NCBI GenBank assembly: GCA_026389255.1
Contig: JAPLIF010000053.1
Location: forward strand, 1-5,372
DNA: 5,372 nt
Direction of reading: 5' to 3'
Origin: Cyanobacteriota bacterium
Lineage (GTDB): Bacteria > Cyanobacteriota > Cyanobacteriia > PCC-6307 > Cyanobiaceae
Both the position numbers and the translations under genes were made by a program. Below are positions 1-5,372 of this stretch, one piece after another. The stretch's first letter is position 1. Each line of letters opens with the position of its first letter. The notes beneath the pieces were generated by a model. The model worked only from the letters and a program-made list of their open reading frames with translations. It was not told where the DNA came from and made no database searches.

Positions 1-2239
1 CGATCAGGCGCAGGACTTCGCCTAATTCAGGTATAGCCGAGATCAATTCCCAGGGGCGATAGCCCTGCTGTTCCATGGAAACGAGTTGGTCGGCGGTGTG
101 GCCGAAGAGGAAGAAATTCTCCGCTCCCACCTGCTCTCGTATCTCCACATTGGCGCCATCCAGGGTGCCGATGGTGAGGGCCCCATTCATGGCAAACTTC
201 ATGTTGCCGGTTCCTGAGGCCTCCTTGCCAGCTGTAGAGATCTGCTCCGAGAGGTCCGCCGCCGGGTACACCCGCTCTCCGAGCTTGACGTTGTAATCGG
301 CGAGGAAGACAACCCGAAGTCGGCCCTCCATATCGGGATCGGAATTGACCGTTTCGGCGATGCCATTGATGAAACGGATGATCAATTTGGCCATGGCGTA
401 GCCCGGTGCAGCCTTGCCGCCGAAAATGACGGTCCTTGGCGCACTGCCTTCGGCTTGTCCGTTTTTGATGCGCAGATATTGGGCAATCACCTGAAGGGCA
501 TTAAGGTGCTGACGCTTATATTCATGGATCCGCTTTACCTGGACGTCGAACAGGGAGGATGGGTCCACAAGGACGCCGGTATGGGCATGGATGTAAAGGC
601 TCAGATCCTTTTTGACGGCTAATTTGGTGGCCTGCCAGCGCTCCAGAAAAGCGCTGTCTTCGGCTAGGGGCTGCAGGCGTTCCAATTGCCGCAGATCCCG
701 GATCCAGCCGTCGCCAATGTTTTCGTTCAGCAGGGTTGTGAGACGGGGATTGGCCAGGGCCAACCAACGCCGCGGGGTGACACCATTGGTCACATTGGTG
801 AACTTTTCGGGCCAGAGGGCTGCAAATTCAGGGAAGAGATCCCGTTTGACCAGGTCGCTGTGCAGGGCGGCAACGCCATTGACGTGGTGGCTGGCCACGG
901 TGGCCAGATTGGCCATGCGCACCGCACGGGATCCCTCTTCATCGATGATGGAGACCTTGCGTAGAATCTTTTCGTTGCCGGGATATTTGAGGCGTACCTG
1001 TTGTAAGAAGCGTCGATTGATTTCGTAGATCAGCTCCAGGTGCCTTGGCAACAGGGACCCGAAGAGTTGCAGGTCCCATTTCTCCAGGGCTTCGGGCAGC
1101 AAGGTGTGGTTGGTGTACGACAGCGTGCGGGTCACGATGTCCCAGGCTTGCTCCCAGCTGAGATTCTTCTCATCAAGCAGCAGCCGCATCAACTCGGCCA
1201 CGGCAATGGAGGGGTGGGTGTCATTGAGCTGAACCGCCCAATGGTCACTGAAATCCTGGATGGGAATGCCCCTGGCCTCCAGGTTCCGCATCATGTCCTG
1301 CAACGAGCAGCTCACAAAGAAGTGCTGCTGCTTCAAACGCAGTCGCCGACCCTCGTCGGTGCCATCGTTGGGATACAAAACCTTGGAGAGAGTCTCGCTG
1401 CCCACTTTTTCTTCGACGGCGCCGTAATAATCGCCAATGTTGAAGGCATGGAAATCGAAGCTTTCGGTGGCGTCAGCCCGCCACAGCCTGAGCCTGTCGC
1501 AGGTGTTGACCCGATAGCCCAGCACCGGCACATCGTGGGGTACCCCGATGGCGTGTTCGGCGGGAATCCAGCGCACCCGATAGGTGCCGTACTCGTCGCG
1601 GTAGCTCTCGGTGTGGCCGCCGAAACCGACGAAGCAGGATTGGTCGGGATGGGGAATTTCCCAAGGCCAGCCGCTTTTGAGCCATTTATCAGTGATCTCA
1701 ACCTGCCAGCCATCGCGGATCAGTTGGTCAAAAATGCCAAACTCATAGCGAATGCCGTAGCCGGTGGCTGGAATCTGGAGCGAGGCCAGGGATTCCAAAA
1801 AGCAAGCCGCCAGTCGCCCCAGCCCCCCATTGCCTAACCCCGGTTCTTCCTCGACGTCGAGAATCTCGTTGATGTCGGTAATGCCGAAACCCCGCAGGGC
1901 TTCGGCGGCCTCCTCCTGGATGCCCAACATCAAAAGGTTGTTGCCCAGTTGGGGGCCGATCAGGAATTCGGCGGAAAAATAGGCCACCACCCGGGTGGGA
2001 GTCGCATTGATCGCCTCAATCCCGGCGAGATATCGGGTCATCAGCCGGTCGCGCACGGCGTAGCTGAGGGCCATGTAAAGGTCGTGGCGGCTGGCGGTTG
2101 GGGCCAGCTTGCCGAGGGTATAAAAGAGGTGTTCGGTCATGCCGTCGAACACATCCTTGGCTTCCAGGCCGCTGCGGTCGGGGTCGGCATAGCAGCCTGG
2201 GGTCGGCAGCCGCAGGTTGCGCGGTTTCAGCTCGGACAT
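1..2239 (-). CDS. glgP: Glycogen/alpha-glucan phosphorylase (partial, C-terminus beyond left edge)
   Basis: Cytoplasmic GT35-family enzyme that releases glucose-1-phosphate from the non-reducing ends of glycogen using inorganic phosphate and pyridoxal phosphate. I translated the minus frame from ATG at 2239 and found no stop through 746 codons. Family motifs appear in order: YFSAEFLIG (about residues 87-95), LGNGGLGRLAACFLESLA (from residue 135), NDTHPSIAVAELMR (from 339), YTNHTLLPEALEKW, a NGVTPRRWLALANPR block, VKRIHEYKRQHLN (K569), and the cofactor site EASGTGNMKFAMNGAL, whose lysine K681 is the PLP Schiff-base residue. Family members are about 815-845 residues, so roughly 90 are missing at the left edge. 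No frameshift or lost catalytic motif was seen. The start is supported by MSELKPRN at the N-terminus and a GGAGAG Shine-Dalgarno 8 nt upstream. It is divergent from the antiporter gene and shares its upstream region. Base composition looks less GC-rich than the hydrolase gene. Family assignment is very secure; the symbol glgP is the usual cyanobacterial name. Confidence 0.97.
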   Translation of the reverse strand, partial: MSELKPRNLRLPTPGCYADPDRSGLEAKDVFDGMTEHLFYTLGKLAPTASRHDLYMALSYAVRDRLMTRYLAGIEAINATPTRVVAYFSAEFLIGPQLGNNLLMLGIQEEAAEALRGFGITDINEILDVEEEPGLGNGGLGRLAACFLESLASLQIPATGYGIRYEFGIFDQLIRDGWQVEITDKWLKSGWPWEIPHPDQSCFVGFGGHTESYRDEYGTYRVRWIPAEHAIGVPHDVPVLGYRVNTCDRLRLWRADATESFDFHAFNIGDYYGAVEEKVGSETLSKVLYPNDGTDEGRRLRLKQQHFFVSCSLQDMMRNLEARGIPIQDFSDHWAVQLNDTHPSIAVAELMRLLLDEKNLSWEQAWDIVTRTLSYTNHTLLPEALEKWDLQLFGSLLPRHLELIYEINRRFLQQVRLKYPGNEKILRKVSIIDEEGSRAVRMANLATVASHHVNGVAALHSDLVKRDLFPEFAALWPEKFTNVTNGVTPRRWLALANPRLTTLLNENIGDGWIRDLRQLERLQPLAEDSAFLERWQATKLAVKKDLSLYIHAHTGVLVDPSSLFDVQVKRIHEYKRQHLNALQVIAQYLRIKNGQAEGSAPRTVIFGGKAAPGYAMAKLIIRFINGIAETVNSDPDMEGRLRVVFLADYNVKLGERVYPAADLSEQISTAGKEASGTGNMKFAMNGALTIGTLDGANVEIREQVGAENFFLFGHTADQLVSMEQQGYRPWELISAIPELGEVLRLI

Positions 2240-2408
2240 GGTGGGTGCTCTCCGGCTGTTATGCGCCTGCTGAATGCCAGCGCGTTCTTAAAAGACAGTA
2301 GCGACCGTTGCGGTTTTAAACGCTTCCGGCGCTGAGATCCGCACGGGAGGCGTGATTGAACCGGCCGGGTTTCTTGCCCCTGACCCAGGGCCCTAGGGTC
2401 GCCCCCGG
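2240..2408. promoter_or_regulatory. Divergent intergenic region between glgP and the antiporter gene
   Basis: These 169 bases separate two divergent starts, so the promoters of both genes should lie here or within the flanking 5' ends. An AT-rich core (TTCTTAAAAGACAG near 2285 and GTTTTAAAC at 2313-2321) sits in otherwise GC-rich DNA. An imperfect palindrome, GCGGTTTTAAACGC at 2310-2323, lies almost exactly at the midpoint. I could not find a -35/-10 pair with good spacing on either strand; the nearest for glgP is TTTAAA, 14 nt, TACTGT, which is too close for a standard sigma-70 promoter. The promoter role is inferred from gene orientation, not from a clear motif. Confidence 0.4.
2248..2253 (-). 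promoter_or_regulatory. Shine-Dalgarno site of glgP
   Basis: On the minus strand this reads GGAGAG, 8 nt before the ATG at 2239. It is the clearest ribosome binding site in the window and supports the chosen glgP start. Confidence 0.6.
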
Positions 2409-3752
2409 ATGGCTGCTTCCATGCTTCTGCCCCTATTACTCGAAATCGGCTCCCACCAAGATGGGGTGGCGGAAACCCTGATCCAGGTGGGTCGTTTCCT
2501 GGTCATCTTTGTCGCCGCCCGCAGCCTCGCTGAGCTGATGGTCCGCCTGCAGTTGCCCTCGATCCTGGGGGAATTGCTGGCTGGTGTCCTGATCGGTGTT
2601 TCTGGCCTGCACCTGCTGCTGCCTCCCGAGTCGGGCGCCCAGCTAGCCGCTTGGCCCGTGCAGTTCTTGAGCCAGCTGGCCTCCGTCTCCACGGAGCGGG
2701 TGCGGGAGATCTACGTGACCACCTTTGGCGGTCTCCAGCAGGTGTCCACCCTGGGCCTTTATGCCCTGCTCTTTCTGACCGGTCTGGAGAGCGAACTCGA
2801 CGAACTGGTGGCGGTGGCCCCCCAGGCGGCCACGGTGGCCCTAACCGGGGTGGTGTTGCCGTTTGTGGCCGGCAGTGCCGGCCTGTACTACATCTTCCAT
2901 CTGTCCGTCATCGCCGCCGTCTTCGCCGGGGCGGCCATGACGGCCACCAGCATTGGCATCACCGCCAGCGTCTTCGGCGAATTGGGCTTCCTGAAAACCC
3001 GCGAGGGGCAGATCGTCATCGGTGCCGCCGTGCTCGACGACATCCTCGGCATCGTCATCCTGGCTGTGGTGGTGTCCCTGGCTTCGGGCGATGGCCTGCG
3101 CTTCGCTCCCATCCTCAAGCTCGTGGCCGCGGCCTTGGTGTTCGTGGCCGCAGCGATCTGGCTCAGCGAGCGGGCCGCTCCCCTTTTTGATCAATTGCTC
3201 GACCGGCTCAAGGCGCCGGGGGAGGTGGTGGTCGCTGCCTTTGTGGTACTCAGTCTCTGTTGTTTTGCCTCCCAGGCGATCGGGCTGGAGGCGGCCCTGG
3301 GGGCTTTCGCCGCCGGTTTGATCCTGAGCAAATCCGAGCGCACCGAAGCGATTCAGGAAACGGTCAAACCCCTGGTGGCCCTTTTCGCCACCGTTTTCTT
3401 TGTGCTAATCGGCACCGGCATGGACCTTTCGGTGCTGAATCCCTTCGATCCGGCTAACCGTCAGGGTCTGGTGGTGGCCGCTTTCCTGCTTGCCGTGGCG
3501 ATTGCCGGCAAGCTGGCTTCCGGGTGGACCTATTTCAGCGCCGAACCCACCCGTCGCCTGGTGGTGGGACTGGGCATGTTGCCCCGGGGTGAAGTGGGTT
3601 TGATCTTTCTCGGCCTCGGCTCCCAGGCGGGCCTGTTGACCCCCTCCCTTGAGGCAGCAATCCTGATGATGGTGATTGGCACCACCTTCCTGGCGCCGCT
3701 GCTGCTGCGGGCTGTGCTGGTTCGGCCCGATCCCGATCCCCTTAAGGCCTGA
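2409..3752 (+). CDS. CPA2-family Na+/H+ antiporter, NhaS3/NapA-like
   Basis: A 447-residue polytopic membrane protein of the monovalent cation:proton antiporter-2 family, expected to exchange Na+ (or K+) for H+. It is hydrophobic nearly throughout, with about 12-13 predicted membrane segments. Visible family marks are LPSILGELLAGVLIG (residues 49-63), LLFLTGLESELDEL (120-133), TATSIGITA in the probable unwound helix (178-186), the ion-binding Asp pair D210-D211 in AAVLDDILGI, LGAFAAGLILS (297-307), FFVLIGTGMDL (330-340), a lysine K368 in a GKLASGW segment, and LPRGEVGLIFL (391-401). The Asp-Asp pair is typical of electrogenic CPA2 exchangers such as NapA. The overall look is closest to cyanobacterial NhaS3, a thylakoid-associated antiporter in Synechocystis, but orthology is inferred, so no symbol is given. 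An extended loop lies at residues 73-111. The start lacks a clear Shine-Dalgarno; ATG at 2421, four codons later, is an alternative. A stop at 2394-2396 rules out a longer in-frame start upstream. Confidence 0.92.
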   Translation: MAASMLLPLLLEIGSHQDGVAETLIQVGRFLVIFVAARSLAELMVRLQLPSILGELLAGVLIGVSGLHLLLPPESGAQLAAWPVQFLSQLASVSTERVREIYVTTFGGLQQVSTLGLYALLFLTGLESELDELVAVAPQAATVALTGVVLPFVAGSAGLYYIFHLSVIAAVFAGAAMTATSIGITASVFGELGFLKTREGQIVIGAAVLDDILGIVILAVVVSLASGDGLRFAPILKLVAAALVFVAAAIWLSERAAPLFDQLLDRLKAPGEVVVAAFVVLSLCCFASQAIGLEAALGAFAAGLILSKSERTEAIQETVKPLVALFATVFFVLIGTGMDLSVLNPFDPANRQGLVVAAFLLAVAIAGKLASGWTYFSAEPTRRLVVGLGMLPRGEVGLIFLGLGSQAGLLTPSLEAAILMMVIGTTFLAPLLLRAVLVRPDPDPLKA

Positions 3753-3769
3753 ACCGTCAGGGCGTCCTT
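3744..3769. terminator. Small inverted repeat covering both stop codons of a convergent gene pair
   Basis: CCTGA (3748-3752) and TCAGG (3757-3761) form a 5-bp stem with an ACCG loop. The antiporter's TGA lies in one arm and the stop of the convergent small gene in the other. Outer arms AAGG (3744-3747) and CCTT (3766-3769) could extend it to 9 bp with a 4-nt bulge on the 3' side. There is no clear T-run on either side, so function as a bidirectional terminator is a weak inference. The octamer CCGTCAGG also occurs twice, at 3754 and 3771. Confidence 0.25.
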
Positions 3770-4065
3770 CCCGTCAGGACCCAGAACAGGGCCCACAGGG
3801 CCGTCACCAATCCCAGGCTGGAGGCCCAGCTGGGTCCAAGGGCCCATCCCAGGATCAACTCCATCGCCAGTCCTGCCACTAGGGCCAGGGTGAGGCTGCC
3901 CAGCACCAGCACGATTTGCTGGCTGGCCCCATTGAGCGGGCCGCTTGCCAGACCTGCTTCCAGGGGGGCCAGGCTGAGGCTCAGGGGCCAGTAGAGGGCC
4001 AGGGCCCAGAGGGCGATGCCGGGCAGGAGCATCGGCCAGGCCATGGCCACGGGGATCAGGGGCAT
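3757..4065 (-). CDS. Small hydrophobic membrane protein of unknown function
   Basis: I do not recognise this 102-residue protein. It is strongly hydrophobic, with about three likely membrane segments: residues 5-32, 49-73 (carrying a lone acidic E69) and 79-97, the last rich in tryptophan and leucine. A short polar stretch around residues 41-50 (SGPLNGASQQ) separates the first two. It ends in GRTP, leaving almost no soluble tail. Support for coding: a GGAAGAA Shine-Dalgarno 8 nt before the ATG at 4065, codons strongly ending in G or C like the neighbours, an in-frame stop just upstream that bounds the start region, and a fit between the flanking genes with only 4 nt to the antiporter stop. 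The opposite-strand frame through this region reads as low-complexity Gly/Gln/His-rich sequence and is not convincing. It could be a cyanobacteria-specific conserved membrane protein. A link with the antiporter is possible only on location, and the two are transcribed convergently. Confidence 0.7.
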   Translation of the reverse strand: MPLIPVAMAWPMLLPGIALWALALYWPLSLSLAPLEAGLASGPLNGASQQIVLVLGSLTLALVAGLAMELILGWALGPSWASSLGLVTALWALFWVLTGRTP

Positions 4066-4073
4066 GGTCGGGT

Positions 4074-4080
4074 TTCTTCC
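4074..4080 (-). promoter_or_regulatory. Shine-Dalgarno site of the small membrane protein gene
   Basis: The minus strand reads GGAAGAA, 8 nt before the ATG at 4065. It is a moderate match at good spacing and helps decide that this frame is translated. Confidence 0.4.
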
Positions 4081-4113
4081 GCGTCAGCCTCCCTAGCATC
4101 AAACACCTTCCCT

Positions 4114-4136
4114 ACCGCGCCTTGCGGGGCCGCGGT
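4114..4136. repeat. Inverted repeat in the short divergent intergenic region
   Basis: ACCGCG (4114-4119) and CGCGGT (4131-4136) are perfect inverted 6-mers separated by 11 bases. They lie in the 84-base gap between the divergent starts of the small membrane protein and the hydrolase. This could be an operator or a leader hairpin, but in DNA this rich in G and C such a repeat can arise by chance. No clear promoter hexamers were found beside it. Confidence 0.25.
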
Positions 4137-4149
4137 CCTATCCCTGCCG

Positions 4150-5082
4150 ATGCCGTCCACGTCCTCTCCAGTGCAGCGACCCCTGACGCCTGCCGAACCC
4201 GTCGCTGCGACTGACACGCCATCCGATGCCTGGAGTTTTCTTGGCCATCCCGTGCATCGCGTCAGACAAGCCCCCGAGCAGCCCCAGGGTCCCGCCCTGT
4301 TGCTTGTGCACGGTTTTGGGGCCTCCACGGACCACTGGCGTCACAACATTCCCGTGCTGGCTGAACGCCATGAGGTCCACGCCATTGACCTGCTGGGTTT
4401 CGGCCGCAGCGCCAAGCCTGCGGGGCTCCCCTACGGCGGGGCCCTGTGGCGGGACCAGCTGGAGGCCTACGTGCGCGCAGAGATCGGCCGGCCCACGGTC
4501 CTGGTGGGCAATTCCCTCGGGGGCTACGCGGCCCTGGCGGCCGGCGCCGCCCTGGGGGAACAGGCCGCCGGGGTGGCCCTGATCAATGCCGCCGGTCCCT
4601 TCTCCGACGAGCAGCGGCAGCCCACGGGCTGGGGGGCCATCGCTCGCCGCACCATCGGCGGGGCCCTGTTTCGCAGTCCACCGCTGCAACGCCTGCTGTT
4701 TGAGAACCTGCGGCGGCCGGCCACAATCCGGCGCACCCTCAACCGGGTCTATCTCGATCGCACCAATGTGGATGAAGCGCTGGTGCAGTCCATCCTGGGG
4801 CCCGCCCGCGATGCGGGGGCCTTCGGGGTGTTTCGCACTGTCTTCGATCTCCCCAGTGGCGAGCCCCTCGACCATCTTTTCGCCCAGCTTTCCTGCCCCC
4901 TGTTGCTGATCTGGGGACTGCAGGACCCCTGGATCAATGCCCCCGGCCGGCGCGCCAGCTTCCTTAGGCATGCACCGCCGGCCACCCGGGAGGTGTTGCT
5001 GGAGGCCGGCCACTGCCCCCATGACGAGGTGCCCGCACCGGTCAATGCTTCCCTGCTGGAGTGGCTGGCCAGCCTTTCCTAG
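4150..5082 (+). CDS. Alpha/beta-fold hydrolase, pheophytinase/chlorophyll-dephytylase-like
   Basis: A 310-residue soluble serine hydrolase with a complete catalytic apparatus. The oxyanion-hole motif HGFGAS begins at H54, and AIDLLGFGRS follows at residues 78-87. The nucleophile S122 lies in VGNSLGGYAAL, the acid D259 in LLLIWGLQDPW, and the base H288 in EAGHCPHDEVP. A cap region lies between about residues 150 and 240. GNSLGG with Asn before the nucleophile, together with GHCPHDE-P around the catalytic His, resembles plant pheophytinase and related chlorophyll dephytylases, which cleave the phytol ester of (pheo)chlorophyll. The substrate here is inferred; other ester or haloalkane substrates are possible. 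The first ~26 residues are Ser/Thr/Pro/Ala-rich and may be an unstructured extension. The start is uncertain: ATG at 4150 has no Shine-Dalgarno, and the frame stays open back to ATG at 3916, but that stretch is antisense to the small membrane gene and unlike the family. The stop overlaps that of the convergent GlcE-like gene. Confidence 0.88.
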   Translation: MPSTSSPVQRPLTPAEPVAATDTPSDAWSFLGHPVHRVRQAPEQPQGPALLLVHGFGASTDHWRHNIPVLAERHEVHAIDLLGFGRSAKPAGLPYGGALWRDQLEAYVRAEIGRPTVLVGNSLGGYAALAAGAALGEQAAGVALINAAGPFSDEQRQPTGWGAIARRTIGGALFRSPPLQRLLFENLRRPATIRRTLNRVYLDRTNVDEALVQSILGPARDAGAFGVFRTVFDLPSGEPLDHLFAQLSCPLLLIWGLQDPWINAPGRRASFLRHAPPATREVLLEAGHCPHDEVPAPVNASLLEWLASLS

Positions 5083-5372
5083 ACCTGGGGCCTGGGACGG
5101 TGGCCTGCGATCTGGGCCACTCCCGGCAGCCTGCCGGGAGCCAATTGGCCCAGGCCATCGAACTGATGTTTGATCCGTTCGATCAGGGGGCGCGAGGGGG
5201 AGTCCTCCCAGGCATTGAGGCCGCTGCCCTCGGGCTGGGTCAGCACCGTCAGATAGCCCCCAAGCCCAAGGCATCGCTGCCGCAGCTTGGCCACCTGGTC
5301 GGGGTTTAACGCTGCGGGGGTGGTCTGGGTGTCGCCAGGGGCCCCTGCCCAGGCGACTCCCAGGCCACTGCC
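5079..5372 (-). CDS. FAD-binding oxidoreductase, GlcE-like glycolate dehydrogenase subunit (partial, C-terminal 97 residues)
   Basis: The minus frame is open from the right edge to a TAG at 5081-5079, giving the last 97 residues of a longer protein. The fragment opens with GSGLGVAWAGAP, continues through LGLGGYLTVLTQPEG, and ends with RPLIERIKHQFDGLGQLAPGRLPGV plus a short basic/proline tail. The pattern of a GGY-TVL strand followed by IK-QFD-G-L-PGR is the C-terminal signature of the FAD-linked oxidase family containing GlcD and GlcE (E. coli GlcE ends with a comparable QLDPQGIFNPGR segment). In cyanobacteria such proteins serve glycolate oxidation in photorespiration. The N-terminal FAD-binding domain lies outside the window, so GlcE versus GlcD or another family member cannot be settled; the compact ending favours GlcE. 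It overlaps the hydrolase by 4 nt at the stop codons. Confidence 0.75.
   Translation of the reverse strand, partial: GSGLGVAWAGAPGDTQTTPAALNPDQVAKLRQRCLGLGGYLTVLTQPEGSGLNAWEDSPSRPLIERIKHQFDGLGQLAPGRLPGVAQIAGHRPRPQV
5112..5153. terminator. Long bulged hairpin just beyond the hydrolase stop, inside the GlcE-like coding end
   Basis: A perfect 10-bp inverted repeat, CTCCCGGCAG (5120-5129) and CTGCCGGGAG (5131-5140), is separated by one base. It is flanked by outer arms CTGGGCCA (5112-5119) and TGGCCCAG (5146-5153), giving about 18 pairs with a 5-nt bulge (CCAAT, 5141-5145); a few bases at the tip must stay unpaired. It begins 30 nt after the hydrolase stop and could help end that transcript. No T-run follows, so a standard intrinsic terminator is not shown. 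On the other strand it codes for the conserved LAPGRLPGV segment, so part of the symmetry reflects protein coding. A processing or RNA-stability element is another possibility. Confidence 0.4.

Noticed and set aside
1040..1837. Open plus-strand frame of 265 codons
   Set aside because: It lies wholly antisense to the well-conserved glgP coding sequence and shows no recognisable family features; its length follows from the codon bias of the opposite strand.
2352..2396. Possible 14-codon upstream ORF before the antiporter (GTG at 2352, stop at 2394) preceded by GGGAGG
   Set aside because: The purine-rich motif is only one base from the GTG, too close for normal initiation, and the short product has no recognisable feature.
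2651..3190. Plus-strand frame of 179 codons inside the antiporter gene
   Set aside because: It is a different frame of a clear membrane antiporter and reads as Arg/Gly/Pro-rich sequence, a typical product of out-of-frame GC-rich DNA.
3276..3283. GCGATCGG, one mismatch from the cyanobacterial HIP1 octamer
   Set aside because: It is not an exact match, and a single near-match in GC-rich coding sequence is expected by chance.
3530..4102. Open minus-strand frame of 190 codons
   Set aside because: It overlaps the antiporter end on the other strand and the small membrane gene in another frame. The product is Pro/Gly/Arg-rich low-complexity sequence typical of a shadow frame.
4138..5274. Open minus-strand frame of 378 codons across the hydrolase
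   Set aside because: It is antisense to a hydrolase with an intact catalytic triad and overlaps the GlcE-like gene in another frame. The translation is Gly/Pro/Gln-rich without domain motifs.

Overview
This 5.4 kb window looks like a stretch of a GC-rich unicellular cyanobacterial chromosome, most likely of the Synechococcus/Cyanobium picocyanobacterial type. This is inferred from the gene set and the protein sequences: a bacterial-type glycogen phosphorylase, a CPA2 Na+/H+ antiporter that reads like cyanobacterial NhaS3, an alpha/beta hydrolase carrying the GNSLGG and GHCPHDE motifs shared with plant pheophytinase, and the C-terminal end of a GlcE-like glycolate dehydrogenase subunit. I saw no exact HIP1 octamer (GCGATCGC), which is common in many cyanobacteria but rare in the marine picocyanobacterial branch. 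The species cannot be fixed from this sequence.

Layout. Positions 2239 down to 1 (minus strand) hold glycogen phosphorylase: its start and about 746 codons are present, and the C-terminal ~90 residues run off the left edge. Positions 2240-2408 are a divergent intergenic region with an AT-rich core. Positions 2409-3752 (plus) encode the antiporter. Four bases after its stop comes the stop of a convergent 102-residue hydrophobic protein (4065-3757, minus) that I do not recognise. Positions 4066-4149 form a second, short divergent intergenic region. Positions 4150-5082 (plus) encode the alpha/beta hydrolase. Its stop codon overlaps the stop codon of the last gene, the GlcE-like C-terminus (5372-5079, minus), which enters from the right edge. 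The genes therefore alternate in strand, with very tight tail-to-tail junctions and no obvious multi-gene operon.

Function. The genes are ordinary metabolic and ion-homeostasis functions: glycogen breakdown, Na+/H+ exchange, a probable lipid/pigment-ester hydrolase, and glycolate oxidation in photorespiration. No mobile element, CRISPR array, tRNA, rRNA or defence system was seen. The least ordinary points are the unrecognised small membrane protein, the two compact convergent junctions where both stop codons lie in or next to inverted repeats, and the pheophytinase-like signature of the hydrolase. I found no convincing evidence of a new biological system.
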